Shown here piece after piece: positions 42,601-57,600 of a DNA stretch of 64,000 bases (position 1 is its first letter; every line of letters begins with the position of its first letter). The translations under genes and the position numbers were made by a program. This DNA comes from Pristionchus mayeri. Lineage: Eukaryota > Nematoda > Chromadorea > Rhabditida > Neodiplogasteridae. Location: NCBI GenBank assembly GCA_036245805.1, contig BTRK01000006.1, positions 53,313,257 through 53,377,256 on the forward strand, in the 5' to 3' direction. Under the pieces are notes generated by a model. That model made no database searches, was not told the origin of the DNA, and worked only from the letters and a program-made list of their open reading frames with translations.

Positions 42601-45600
42601 GCGCCGTCCACACACCATGAATAGGGGGTCATGGTCTGAAAACACTTCGCCGCCAGTGTTGGGCAACTATGATATTAAGCTTATTTTTCCCTTTTTCTGC
42701 CCGAATACACAAACACATATTGTTTACGTAACGCGCCGATTTAGCTGTCAAATAATGCAACAAAGCGAACCCTGAAAGTATCCGAGGAAGCGAATGGTAT
42801 CTCGGAGGAGTGCATTCTCAATGTGAAGACGGTAGCCTCGTGCAATGGACAGCAGCAGATGATCGAAGTGGGTAATTTATATGTCCTACTCACTAATTGT
42901 GAATATTTTCAATTGTTACAATCACCATTTCAAATTGTGTTCTCTTCATATGATATTAACCAGCATAAACAAACGAAACATGAATCAAAACATCGAAATC
43001 ATAGAAATACGCTCGCACCCTCGACTCGGGCGTCTCTGCGGCAGTGAAGGCTGCGCTTGCCTCGGGATTCCTCGATGCTACCACAAATCTCCTCTACTTC
43101 TCCTTCAACAGCTTCGGCATATGGTGGGCATTTCATCTTACTATTTGTCATTTAGTAAATACAATAATGTGCCGAAATTATCTCTTAATATAATACGATT
43201 ACAATTAAAGGATCAAATGATTACAGATTTCGCTAATGATATGCAGTAAGGTTGAAAATGCGTGGCAAGGTTGCTAGGTCAATGCGCATCCACCTCCTCA
43301 GATTGCGCAATTTGGCGATGTAAGAGAAGTAGCGGGATCGCTAGCTTCTCTGCCAACCCTAGTATGCAGGTTCGCGACGATATCGTACCACGAGGGTCGA
43401 GTGCTCGTTGCTGGAGATGTCTTCGCCGTAGTGCATCTCGCACTCGCTGGAGCTAAGGATTTCTGTTGGTTTCATTCATGTCATGCATACATTTATGAAT
43501 TTCGCTGGAGGATAAGTGAGAACAATAAAATAACCTACTATATATGCTAATATTCTCAGCTCGACTCGGGCCCAGTTTAGTTGCGATGATGAAGGCAAGA
43601 ATCGCGGCTGCGAAGATCTACGAGACCATCGACGCAGTGAGAAAACAATGATTTCCTGTTCTCGAATTGTCTTTTGTAACATGCAAAGTAATGCAAAAGC
43701 TTCCTGGTGAAGTTCACTGCAATTTGCTGAAACATATTAGACGTTTTATATAAGACAATTTTGTTTTAGGCAAAAGACGACAGTATTGAGCGATATGCTA
43801 CACTCCTTGACCCAACTCGAGCCGATTTGCACGTGGAGCTCCGCAAAATCTGCTTCTCGTTCCCCTCGAGGTCACCGTTTATGATCTTACCGAAATTATA
43901 AATCAGAAGTTGATATAGGTCATTGCCTGTTCTGGATGGCATCTCCTTCTCACTTCTGCCAGGAAAGTCAATCGGGCTGGTAGGCAAGAGCGGCTGCGGC
44001 AAGAGCACCATAGTAAGATATGGGGCACTGCTAATATTTCTGATCACACCCATCATATAATCCACTGATTTCTCGGTAAACACTTATCCGGTGAATATCA
44101 GACAATTTTGTTGTTAGTATTAACGATTCCGTGTTTTCAGATCCAACTGCTCACTCGATTTCTGGAAGCTGATATGGGCGAAATTTTGGTGGATGGAATT
44201 CCGCTCTGCAAATATGACAAGAAGAAGTGGCGAGAAGTGAATCATAAGTCGAAACATATTCAACTACATGCTATTCTGTCCAGAGCCATCTTAAAAAAAG
44301 CTCATTCGTTCCCAGCACATTCTTCAGTAAATGTAAATTGCACGCAAAATATTTCAGATGATTGGTGTGGTCTCTCAAGAGCCATGTCTCTTCTCTGGTT
44401 CCATCAGGGAGAACATCTGCCTGGGGCGGCCCTTCACCCAGCGAGAAGTCGAGGCAGCTTGTCGGATTGCTCACGCTCACGACTTCATCTCTGCCTTTGA
44501 CAAGGTGATCAATTCGTTTCTACACTCTGTCAGGAAATTGAGAAGCAATGTCGTTCATTAAATACTTGTGTTATCATGTTATGCTTGTCGTACCAGATAA
44601 TAATACCATAGGTCTTTGTGATAATATGAAAATACACAAGTCTACGAATATGTATTGTCCACGATACCACGCTCTCTTCATTCTAAACGCTATCTCGATC
44701 GTTTGAGTGACGAGAGAGTGTAGAATGAAACGATCGTGGTATCGTTTCTCGAACTCGAACAATAATTCGCAGGGCTACGACACCCAGCTCGGTTCCTTCG
44801 GCGTCGGTCTTTCTGGTGGGCAAAAGCAGCGAGTGGCCATTGCGAGAGTGATCGTGTCCAATCCCCGTCTACTGCTGCTTGATGAGGCCACGAGTGCACT
44901 AGATACGAAGTCGGAGAGGAGCGTGCAGGTATGTAATATTAATAATATATTTATCGCTCGTGGCGGAGATTCGAGTAAAACTTAGTGAGATGAAAAAAAA
45001 ATGTCGAAAAATGTCTTACGATGTCGAATGAATGACAAAGTCGGTAAAATGAAAAGATAGATACAATGATAAAATTTTGAAATACAGTCGGCAGAATTCG
45101 CAAAGTGATCTTTTATTTCCATAAATTATGCAAAAGAATGACTGTTTCTCTGCATTTATTTTTAACCCTCCTCATGAACAGGGTGTTTCAAAATTATTGA
45201 GACTCGAATTTTCCAACAGCTCTCTTTCAAAGCGAACATCTAGGCCCTCATGTTTCTACATCATGTAGACCAGCACTATAGCTATTAATTATAAAAATAA
45301 TTTTGACTGGTATCACTAGTTATTTTTGTTATAGTTATTCAAAGCAAACTATTTCGGATATCGGATCGCCGCAGCATTTTTCGACTTTGTTTGGCTACAG
45401 ATTTTAATCTATCCGTGACTCAGCTCTCCAACTATGAATCGTTGCACTACATTAACGGAACTACATAATAATATTGCTAATGTTGGTGTCAGATTCCAAA
45501 GCACGGAGAACCAAGCCTAAACACTGAATATTCCATTTTCACAAAGATTTTGAAATTTTGGACTTTGTAATGTGTTGTCTTTCTCTCATGCCAAAGTCGA

Positions 45601-48600
45601 ATTCCATTGTTGGGTGGTTAGCCACATATACTCAAGTACTGTACAATTTTGCAGTTGAAATGGAGCGAATGGATGTAAATTTTTAGGGAGGACTAATAAC
45701 GTCGCCAGATCGAAGTCTTTCATAGTTATTCAAATATCAAGATTTGATGACCGGTTCTTGATTAGGCAACCAGTCCCTAATGAACATAAATTATTATTAA
45801 ATATAATAATTACAAAATTTGATTGCCGGCTATGCATATTTTGAAGGGCTGATTTTTGACCCTGAAGAAGTTGAAACCGCGGCCCTGCTAATTGCCTCCA
45901 CTGAATGAATCAATCGTATTCCGTCCAACCTTTACCAAACAGTCTCTAATTTTAAGATTATTATCCCAAAGTATCAATGATCTGACATGTGTTGCAGAGC
46001 TTTTGTGTCGGTTGAAAGATCTGTCAGATGCACAAGTAATTGCAACTCTTTCCGACGTTTTCATGAGCCACATAAAAGAGAGAGCCGCTAGTCCTGTATC
46101 TACCTAATAGCACTCAACATGCATATCCTAAATATGTTGTCACTTGATTGGTAGCTTTGCTTAATTCAAGAAATCAGGCCAAACACTAATGTCCCACATT
46201 GATGAGACATCTCGGAATCGGCTATTATTATTTTTCGGAAATACAATTATGCCACTAGTAGGCCGATTGGCACGAAACTTCTACTGTAGTGAGGGTACTA
46301 GTCCTTCGTAAGAATACTCGTACTAGATATATCAACTATCACTCTAAAGTTCTAAGCTATGCAAAACACGAGAGTCTCAATAATTTTGAAACACCCTGTA
46401 GAATTTAAGCAACTGACTGATTTGTTTGTGCATTCTATAATAAATAGTAATATTCTGTCGTCTTTCCTTAGGAAGCACTGGATTCGGCATGTCAAGGTCG
46501 ATCGACCATCGTCGTCGCGCATCGCCTAAGTACCATCAAGAACGTCGACCAAGTGATCGTCATCGATGGAGAGAGAATTGTTGAATCAGGAGGTATATAA
46601 AATATTCCTGTCGAAATGTACACAGAAGATGAATCCAAAAATATCTTAGGAAAAGTATTCATTCGACTTCGTTCCATAGTTAATCATAAATTAAGGATAC
46701 GAGGAACTGCGCTCTAAACCCGGAGGAATCTTCTCGCGAATGGTTGCCGAACAGGAGTTGGAAAGGAGGCAGTCAAGGCAATCGATGGATGAAGACGACA
46801 ACCACGAAGAAACAAATGAAAAAGTCGACGAAGCGGCTGATGAGGATGTAGTAGTTGAAGAGGTACAGGGTGTGTCTACCGAATAATGAGATATGACACT
46901 AACAAACAGAACAAACAATCAGGTGCAATGCAAGATGTGTATAGGCATCGAACTAAACAAATGCAACTACATTGTTCATTGCCTTGTCGGGCACAGTTCA
47001 GAAACGCGGCAACTTCAGATAAGCGAACGTCAATTTCCATTGCTATCTGGAGGCCTGGTAGCTCTTCTTTCTCGGAACAAGTGGAAGACGTCCATCGTCA
47101 TCTTCGTCGGACTCCTTAGAGGCGTCGCCAGTCCGCTCTTTGCGGTGAATAGCATTAACAATTTTCATTCATTATCTGTTGAATTATTATTTTGTGCATT
47201 GAAAAATGAAAAGTTCAAGCGATTGCGCTGATTATATATTATTGTTCTCATTGCTTTATTTCAGCTTCGTTACTTGTTCGTCTTCGGTTCTCTCGAAGAC
47301 GACGACTACGAGACTCTTCTCTTCTGGCTCATGATGGGAACGATGGCTGTGGGCCTGTACAACTTCGCCTGCCAACTCTTATCGGTGAATATCACGCCTC
47401 TCACAAGAGAATCGAGCTAGAATCGCTATTCTAGGGATTGGGGGGAAATTCGGCAAATGGGTTCTTACCGGTTTTGATCATCCCAAGGTATGCCTGACTG
47501 ACCCCCAAAGTCCAAATGTGCATACTTCATTTTGGAGCTCCCTACACCGGGCCGGCTGCAGGCTGCTCCTACGTTAACCTCAATTTTAGCGATTCTAGTG
47601 ATGATAGGCGCAAATACTCCTCTCAGTGATACCCACTAATTTTTCGCGCTCTATCGATCCATGTAAACCATATCCCATAAAAATCAATTTTAACGGTGCT
47701 ACATTCAATGCTAATTTTCTCAAAATGTAGGTAAAGGCGCAAATCAAATTTTCACAGTAAATACATCTCACCAAGAGCTTTCGAATAAGTGGTTTATGGA
47801 CAACATACGATTTCTTGAACACCATCTTTGTCAAACTTATCTTTTCCTTATCATTTGAACTTTATATTCAACAGGAAAATTCCCTCTCCCACCGCTCTCT
47901 TCACCGAGCGAGATCAAAAATGATTGAACTCTCTCATTTTTCCAGGTGAAAAAAAAAGTTCAAATGATAAGGAAAAGATAAGTTTAACAAAGATAGTGTT
48001 TAAGAAATCGTATGTTGTCCATAAACCACTTATTCGAAAGCTCTTGATGAGGTACATTTACTGTGAAAATTTGATTTGCGCCTTTACCTACAATTTTGAG
48101 AAAATTGGAATTGAATGTAGCACCGTTAAAATTGATTTTTATGGGATATGGTTTACATGGATCGAAAGAGCGCGAAAAATGAGTGGGGTCGTTGAGAGGA
48201 GTATTTTCGTCTATCTATCACTTGAATCGCAAAAATCGAGATTCAAGTAGGAGCAGCCTGCAGCCGACCCGGTGTAGGGAGCTCCAAAATGAAGTATGCA
48301 AATTGGGGCTTTGGGGGTCAGTCAGGCATGCCTTGGGATGATCAAAACCGGTAAGAACCCATTTGCCGATTTTCCCTCCAATCCCCGGATTAGCTCGATT
48401 CTCTCGTGAGAGGCGTGATATATTGAACATTTACGAGCATAAATGTTTACCACTTATTTTCCAGAAGCCTTTCCGAAATTTGTGTTTACATCGATTCATT
48501 GTTCCTTGCTGTATGAAAATATGCAACGGACGGATGCATGACTGCACATTCTGTTTCTAAAAAGCGTGGAAAGTTATTAAATGATGCATCTCAGCAACCG

Positions 48601-51600
48601 ATCAACCAGTATCTCGGCGAGACTGCTATGAATGACGTTCGCGTAGCCTGTCTTCGATCGATTCTCCATCGACCGATGGCTTACTTCGATCGCCAGTCGA
48701 CCTCTCCCTCCGCCTGTGCTGTTCTGATCTCGCAGCAACCTCCTACGGCCATGTCAGTGAGTGCATCCATATGTTTCCTAATTAGTTACCTATACGACTT
48801 ATTCATTATCATGTTGCGATATTGTTTGAGATATATTTTCCCGTAATGTTCACGTTAAAAACTGTAAAGGTGCTTCCACGTCAAATGAGCTCATAGTCGT
48901 AGAGATGGATACAATGAGACAATATTGCAGATGGTCGACAATAAGTTGGCCATCGTGGTCGACGGTCTCTTCGGCTGCATAGCACTGCTCGTCATGACTT
49001 TCGCATTCTGCGGGCCAACAGGATTTGTAAGTTTGTTATTCGTTAATTTATTTGGATGTTAATACGCATAGCGTACAAAACTATTTACCTCATATTTACC
49101 CCTTGTTTCAGTTGCTTGTAACATTCATATTGTGCTTGGTGAACCATTTTTTCATGACTAGTATAAATATTTTTTTAAAAAAATAGATGACAATTGTTAC
49201 AGGTCGGATTCATCTATCTCTTCTCATACATCATCATCTTGATCGTGTTTGAGAAACTTTCTGATCACGCTTACAAAGAGGTTGTGGATGCTGACAAGTC
49301 GGGAGAGGTAACAATAGTTTATGCCATTTCCATAGTTTGACTTTGACTTCATATGTTATGTGTAGCTATTATAATGAAAGGGAATTAGAGATCAGCCGAT
49401 GCTATTGGAGTCAAACTCGTCAGTACAAGTACTGTCTTTTCAGGTCGCGCTTGAAATCTTCAGAAATGTGGCCACGATACAGCAGATCGCTGTGGAGAGA
49501 CACTTCCATCGTCAGCAGCCAAACTTGTCTTCTCCCTCATTGATCCGGAAATGGAGAAGAGGGAAGGGAATCCCCACTCGCTCATGGTTCACTAATTCGT
49601 CTATTGAGAGAATAATTTACATAAGAGCATATCCTGCCTAAATGTCCAATTTCATAACAGATAATTGAAGGGTTGTGTAGCAAAAAAAATCAGGAATTCG
49701 ATGGCGATGTGAAAGCGGACTCGTTGATCTTCGCATATCCATCACAACCGAAGAGGAGAGTAATCAACGACATTTCATTCAGCGTCTATCAGGGTGAGCG
49801 CATGTTTTAATATTGCTATGCTACATACTACTTAAATTAATGTGAATAATATTATTAGATTCTGCTACCATTGTTTGACAAGTAGTTCAATATCAGACAG
49901 TGATGCAGATTAGTGATGCCAAAACGGCGCGCGCTCTCCTCGTTTCACACGCTCTCTCGCCGGTCAGACAGAGCGAGAGAGCGTGTGAAACGAGGAGAGC
50001 GCGCGCCGATTTGGCGTAACTAATGCAGATGCTTTCCAGCGCGATCCCTGGCATTCGTCGGTCCATCGGGATGTGGCAAGAGTACACTTGTAAATCTACT
50101 AGAGCGCTTCTACGATCCCAACATGGGACAGCTGGTGAGATTTTGATTGCTTTATGCTGACCAGCTAAGCAATCCATAATATGCGCAGTCGGCTTTTATT
50201 AAGCAATCTATAAAATGCACATCCGGCTTTTATTAATATCCCGGTTTTATGCGACGTTAACTTTCTAATTTTTTTTTAATTCCCGCAATTCCATATCTCC
50301 GTTCTCCGTGGCGCTAGAGACTTGAAAATTGGAATATAAGATTGTGAGGGACAGAAAACATTATATTCCAATTTTCAAGTCTCTAGCGCCACGCAGAACG
50401 GAGATATGGAATTGTGGGAATTCAAATTTTAGATAGAAATGACGAAAGTTAACGCCACGTTAGAGTCAGCCATACTGAATTTTCGTTCCCAGATTAGCTA
50501 CAGGGTGGTTTTGGTGTCAAAAATGCGAAAAAAATATGACAAATAACTTTGCTGTTGACGAACTTTGAGTTGGACGAATTTTAAAATTTTTATTATCGAA
50601 AATAAAAATTTGGATAATGAAAAAATCCATTTATCCATCACACAGGGCACTTGCAGAGAATTGTATTGTAGAATATAAAAAAGGGTATCCACTAGTATCA
50701 CATAGAAAAATTTAAGCCAAATCGATGGTGGTTTTTTTAATATCTTCACTCACAGTGGTACCACTGCGGTAAATGTGTTCAAATAATTTTTATACTCTAA
50801 TTCGAATTTCGACTGGTTTTGAACACTATTATTCTCTGCTAAGCAATGCCCAATCACATTTGTTGAAAGAAGATAAGATTTATCATTACAAAATAGATTT
50901 TCTAGATCTGGTTTTTGCTGTTTTTGAGGTCTTGCAAAATATCACTTTCGAAAAGATATTTCTACGATATTCTACGATATTCTTAAAGTGGGTTTCGAGT
51001 ACTGTGGAAATTCGTGGTATATTCGGATACAAAAGCCTTTTATGATCTTGAAACCCACCTTCGAAAATGCCCGATCGAGGTGCTCAAAAATATTAAATAG
51101 CGAATATCAAAATATTGCGTGAATATATATCAGTTTTATGCATTAAAATCATTTCTCATTCAGAGGCGGCAGAACACACACATATATGTATAGTTTAATC
51201 AATTTGAGAATATCAGAATTGTTAAAAAGGCGATAAAAATCGTTTTCTGGAATTAGGAATATATAATTGTTCTCACTTGGTTTTCTGCCGCCTCTGAATG
51301 AGAAATGAATTTAAGAGACCATCCACAAGAGAACGTAACAACTGTGCAGGGGTTCACGGATGGTCAAAAATTAGATAATTTCCATACTTTTTTCCTGAAG
51401 CGTAGGTACCGAGTGCTGATTGATGACTAAGGCTAGGGGTCGATTTTGAAAAAGTTTCAGGTACCTCCAATTTTGGGGGTCGAAAAAGTCGATATCTCGG
51501 AATGACGTGGACTATAGATTTTTCTGGCTATTTTGACTCGGAGAAACCGAATTTCGATATCCGAATGCCAGAAAATGCGAAAAAAAAGTGGGCGTCAAAA

Positions 51601-54600
51601 AACCACTTTCATGACCATTTTTTTGCAATTTTCAAAAGTTTCTAATTTTTGGCGCAGGATAAAAATGTATATATTTGAGATATTTTGGTCCAAATGTCTA
51701 TTTAGAGGTCAAAATTATGAAAATGCCTAAGTGCGGACCGCTGAATTTTCAAGATCCGTGCATCTAATGACCCACAAACAGTTTATTGAAACTAAATTAA
51801 GTATTAGGTCGTATTTTCTTCTCAAAAACGGCCTAAATAAGTATAAATGCAAATTTCTTTTTTTTCTTTTTCTTTTTTTCTTTTTTTAAATGAAAAAGAA
51901 AAAAAAGTTTTTTTCGACCTGATCAAAAGTACTAGTGACGCCAAATCGGCGCGCGCTCTCCTCGTTTCACGCGCTCTCTCGCTCTGTCTGACCGGCGAGA
52001 GAGCGAGTGAAACGAGGAGAGCGCGCGCCGTTTTGGCATCACTAAAATGTACCAAAAAAGTCGATTTCGCAAAATCATAAATAAAATATGTTTTCTAGCA
52101 TATTTTTTCTCGTGGAGATCGTTTTTGCATACTAGAGCTCAGAAAAACATGTTTAAACATAGATATGAATTTCGACATATGTGTACGTTTTTTTTTCGAT
52201 ATTCCAATTTTGGACTTTTTTGAATATCAATTTTCATTAGTTTTCAGAGCACCTAATATGATGCAAATGACTAAACCATGCTGTATGAAGTGTTTTTGGG
52301 ACATTGGATGCACGGATCTTCCTCTTCCCTCCCTGTCTCCTCTTCCCTCCCTGTCTCCTCTTCCCTCCCTGTCTCCTCTTCCCTCCCTGTCTCCTCTTCC
52401 CTCCCTGTCTCCTCTTCCCTCCCTGTCTCCTCTTCCCTCCCTGTCTCCTCTTCCCTCCCTGTCTCCTCTTCCCTCCCTTTCTCCTCTTCCCTCCCTGTCT
52501 CCTCTTCCCTCCCTGTCTCCTCTTCCCTCCATGTCTCCTCTTTCCTCCCTGTCTCCTCTTCCCTCCCTGTCTCCTCTTCCCTCCCTGTCTCCTCTTCCCT
52601 CCCTGTCTCCTCTTCCCTCCCTGTATCCTCTTCCCTCCCTGTATCCTCTTCCCTCCCTGTCTCGTCTTCCCTCCCTGTCTCCTCTTCCCTCCGTGTCTCC
52701 TCTTCCCTCCCTGTCTCATCATGGGTAAGTCGGCGGACATCGCCGATCTCATCTCCGAGATCCGTGCCGATCGAGAGGAACGGAAGAAGGAGAGAGCCGC
52801 ACTCGACCAGTCTCTGCAAGGTATCCAGGTATAGCTCGGTAAGGCCTTCGAATTTCGATTGTTGTCTCTGGAGAAAGCTCTCCATTCCCATTCTGAAGCT
52901 ACTAGCAAAACGATAGCTGTTCTGACCCAGTTAGTCGAGGGTCAGGCCCCTTGCCACTCCCTTCCCGCTATAAAGACCGCCCTCGTCTCATCCATGACCA
53001 ACAAGGACATGATTCGTGACAAGGCGACGCGCGCAGTACTCATCGGAATCCCTGAACAAGATAATGCCGACGACACTGATCAGGAGGATCTCAAAATGGT
53101 TAGTGCTCTCTTTCGTCACACGGGCGATACCCATCTCCTTTCTATCTCTGAAAAAGTTACCTTCCATCGACATCCACTCGAAAAACGAGTTGGATCTAGG
53201 GATCGACCGACTAAGGTTCAATTCCAGAATCAGAGTGACAGAGATAGGTTCATATCGTGCATCCGCCAGACGCAAGCTTGCCGTCAGTCTGGCAATGTGC
53301 ACTCGTATGTCAGAAGGGATCTGACTATGGAAGAGCTCGAGTACGATCGATCTCTCCGCCGAGAGGCCGGTAAGAGGAATGCAGAGGCGGTGCAACTGGA
53401 ATGGGTGGTTCGAGATCTTCGGATCGTGCGCCTCTCTAACCCCCGTCCTCTCCCTCCTCGCTCGCAGGCCGCCCTAGAGAGAGTGAATGCCTCTGCCACA
53501 TCCGTGAGAGAGTCTGTCCCCCTCCCCTTCTGTCCTCCTCCGTCCTTGCACACTCTCTCCCCTCCTCGCAGTCCCGCTCTCTGTTTATTGACAGTAGAAG
53601 AGATAGAGGATCCTCGCAGGGAGGAAGAGGCAAGGCCCCCTTTAATCCGTCTCGTTCCTCTTCTCAGAGATCCGTGAGCAAGCAGACTCGTCCTTCCCCC
53701 TCCACTCGCAACAAGTCCTCCTCGCAGTCTCGCAAGAGAAGTCACGTCGACGTCGCCGATTCATCCACCATCTCGCCCACTGCTGGCCCATCGAGGGGCA
53801 ATAAGGTTATGTCCCTTTCTGCTTTGTCACCCATTCACTCCCCTCCCACCAATCAGGAGGAGTACTAGGTATCTAGCAATTCCGCACCTCTGATCTCTCC
53901 CTCCGTTCATGGTAGTGCCCACCCTTTTTCACCATCCTCTCGTACTACTCAATACGCGCTCTCTCAGAAACAGTCGTACCATAAGCTTTCTTCCTTTTGT
54001 CTTATAAATACTCGGAGTATAGGCTATAAACTCCCTTTACTCGAAGATTTTGTGAACACTTTTGACTATTCCGTAGTAGGTTTCACTGAAACCTGTATCT
54101 CCCCTGGCACCGTCAACGACGGCATGCTATCTTTCAATAATAGATTTACTGTCTATCGTGCAGATAGGGATAACTCTGGTGGAGGTGTAGCTCTCCTCGT
54201 TAGGCTGATCTCCCCTCGACCCTTGCTTTCTCTCATTCATTCTCCCCTTACTGCCAGACAGTCGCGGCCACGACTCATTTCGAGAATAGTCAGTTCCTGA
54301 TTTGCCTGGTCTACCGTAGTCCCTCGTGCGATCATGCTTCTTTTCAAAATTTCACCTCATTCTTTCATGATTTTTTATGCACTCAGCCACTACCTCTTTT
54401 ACTTTTCGGCGATTTTAACTGTCCAGAAATCGAATGGCGCACTCTCACCTCGAAAGTTAATAACCCCTCTCATCACTCCAATTCCCTCCTGGCGCTAACG
54501 AGTTCTCTTTCTCTAAAACAGTGTGTTTCTGATCCCACCTGAGGAAACAATATTCTTGACGTGGTCCTCACCACACACCCCCATCGCGTTCACAACTGTA

Positions 54601-57600
54601 GAGTTCTCCCCCCTCTCCCCAAACTAGATCACTCTCTCGTAGCCTTCTCTTTGGACGCATCCATTCCCCGCCCTCCACCCTTAGTCATTCGAGATTATAG
54701 GAGTGCTAACTGGGATAGAATCCAGTATGAAATAGCAGCTGTCGAATGGGATACATTACTAGCACAGTCTGATCAGACACCTGACGCCCTTTATTCTGCC
54801 TTCCTTGATATCATTCACCCAAACATCAACGAAAATATTCCCTATCGTAAAATATCTAGTAAACCTTTCTTATTATCTAAGAAGTCTCAACGTCTTCTCA
54901 GAAAATCGCGCAAACTTTTCAAACAGCGATTCTCTATTGGCCTTTTCTCTTTCAAACAGGCATCCACCAAGTTTAGACAATCAGTACGCTCAACTCGCCG
55001 TAAACGTGAACGTGATCTCATTAGCCGCCCAAACTCAAAACGATTCTACAGTTTTGCTAGTGACAAACTTAAAGATAATGCCTCATCCATTCCTGCACTA
55101 ATCGATGAGTTAGGTTTAAGCCAAACCGATAGTCAGATCAAGGTAGATCTTCTTGCGCATCATTTCTCCAAATGTTTTAACCATAACGTTCCTCCTCCCC
55201 CTCCTCCTACCACCCTCTCTCCTAGCGACCCGATCATTGATTACATCGACTTTTCTCCCATAATCATTATGAAAATTCTTTCGAAACTTCCCAATAGAAA
55301 CTCCTCCTCCCCTGACGGTATTCCTTACACCTTTATAAAAAATACGCGGGAACAGCTTTCCCGTCCCCTCTCAACTCTTTTTAATTCTTTTATGCTTCAC
55401 CCCGGCATTCCCACCATTTGGAAACATGCAATAATTCGCCCTATCTATAAAAGAAAAGGGAGTAAACATTCCGTCGAGAACTACCGACCGATCTCCCTGA
55501 CATGAGCACTCTCGAAAGTTATGGAAAGGATAATTTGCACTGAGATGTCTTCCTTTCTCTCGCAAAACAACCTCTTCCCCGAAGAGCAACACGGTTTCCG
55601 ATCCAAACGTTCCTGTGGTACCGCTCTTCTTCTATCCACTTTCTCTCACTGGAATTCACTACTAGATAAGCGCAATTTCATCACATGTGCCTACATCGAC
55701 TTTTCTAAAGCCTTCGACTCAATTCCCCTTAATCTTCTTGTGAGTAAATGTGAGTCAACAGGAATTCGTGGCTGCCTCCTTAAGTGGATTAAGTCATTCC
55801 TGTCAGATGGATCTCAGTCCGTCTCTGTCGATAATTGCATGTCTCTACCTTTCCCTGTAGTTAGTGGCGTGCCTCAAGGTAGCTGTCTTGATCCGCTCCT
55901 CTTTTCAATCTATATTTCTGACATTCCCTGCATCCTCCCCCCTGGTACCTTTAGCAGTATGTATGCTGACGATCTCAAAATTTACACTGTTAACAACCCC
56001 TCCCTCCTCCAATCAGCTATCGATAATCTGCTTTCCTGGAGTTCCCGCTGGGGCCTCACCATCTCCCCTTCCAAAACCGTAATTATGCTACTCGGAGCTA
56101 ATCATCCCGCATGCAACGTATCTGTCCTTGGATGTAATCTTCCCGAAAAGCAAGAGGTGAAGGACCTCGGAATAACATACGACAACAAGCTAAGTTTTGC
56201 ACCCCATTTAAATGATATAATTAGCAAAGCTAATGCTCGCTGCTCCTTCATCCACCGATCCTTCCAATCACGAAGTGTTACGATCTACTCGAAACTTTTC
56301 TCCACGTATGTCCGCCCCCTCCTCGAGTACTGTAGTGAGCTATGGAACCCATGCACTGTTTCTGTTTCTGCACGAATTGAACAGGTACAAAGACGTTTCA
56401 CAAGGCTCGTCTTCTCCCGATGCCTTCTCCCCCCTTCTTCCTACCAAGAACGACTGAAGATGCTCAATCTCCCTTCACTCTCCGATCGTCGTTTTAAGAT
56501 TGATTTACTCATCTGTTACAAAAATTATTTTCGGTTTTTATGATATCGATTGTCGTTCATTCTTTAATTTCTCTTCCCGAATAGGTATCACTAGAGGTCA
56601 CCGTCTTAAAATTTGCCCATTTCGTACCACTAGTCAACGATTTGCCAGTTTCTTGTCTAATAGAATAGTACCACATTGGAATCGTCTTGACGATTCCATT
56701 ATTAGTAGCCCTAATCTCTCTATTGTTTCAAATTACGTTAAAAATGTTGACTTCTCTTCTCAATAGTACCCTTGTATAGTACCTTTGTCGTTCCTTCGAC
56801 ATCGTAATATCGTATTGTGATGACTACTCTTTCCTGTATAATATCCACCATCTATTGTTTGAATCCCCGCCACGAGCGATAAATATATTATTTATTATTA
56901 TTAAAAATCGGCGGTCCGCACTTAGGAATTTTCATCATTTTACCTCAAAATCGACATTTGGACCAAAATATCTCAAATATATAAATTTTTAAAAATCTGA
57001 TTTTTTCATATGTGACATAATTCAAGGTGTAGATTCTAAAAATCGTATTGGTATCCTGCGCAAAAAATTAGAAACTTTTGAAAATTGCAAAAAAATGGTC
57101 ATGAAAGTGGTTTTTTGACGCCCACTTTTTTATTTCGCATTTTCTGGCATTCGGATATCGAAATTCGGTTTCTACGAATCAAAATACGCCAGAAAATCTA
57201 TACACACGTCATTTCGAGATATCGACTTTTTCGACCCCCAAAATGTACCTGAAACTTTTTCAAAATCGACCCCAAACCTTAGTCATTGTGGCCATCAATC
57301 AGCACTCGGTACCTACGCTCCAGGAAAAAAGTTTGGAAATTATATTAATTTTGACCATCCGTGGACCTGTTACGTTCTCTGGTGGAGGGTCTCTTAAAAC
57401 ATAAAACTGATAGATGTTCACGCAATATCATGATATTCGCAATTTAATATTTTTGAGCACCTCGATCGGGCATTTTCGAAGGTGGGTTTCAAGATCATAA
57501 GAGGCTTTTGTATCCGAATATACTACGAATTTCCACAGTACTCGAAACCTACTTTAAGAATATCGTAGAACATATGAGCCATCTATTCGAAATTGATATT

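Larger units (their letters stand above)
52300..56903 (+). mobile_element. CR1-like LINE with ORF1 and ORF2, decaying
   Basis: Runs in the same direction as the host gene: an 18-bp minisatellite leader, ORF1 (52721-53677), ORF2 with endonuclease and reverse transcriptase (about 53990-56766), and an ATT-rich 3' tail (56880-56903). It is inserted between the two arms of the 7.4-kb structure. ORF1 has one stop, and ORF2 has at least three stops and one frame change. Related at family level to the truncated LINE at 36527-38585 but clearly a different lineage. Confidence 0.85.

Noticed and set aside
52227..52916. Long overlapping frames of 100-220 residues on both strands (LPSLSP, VSSSLP, GREEET, GGKRRQ)
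   Set aside because: All are by-products of the 18-bp minisatellite, whose length is a multiple of three and which lacks stops in every frame.
53284..53745. Leftward Arg/Gly-rich frame of 153 residues
   Set aside because: Antisense of LINE ORF1; composition only.
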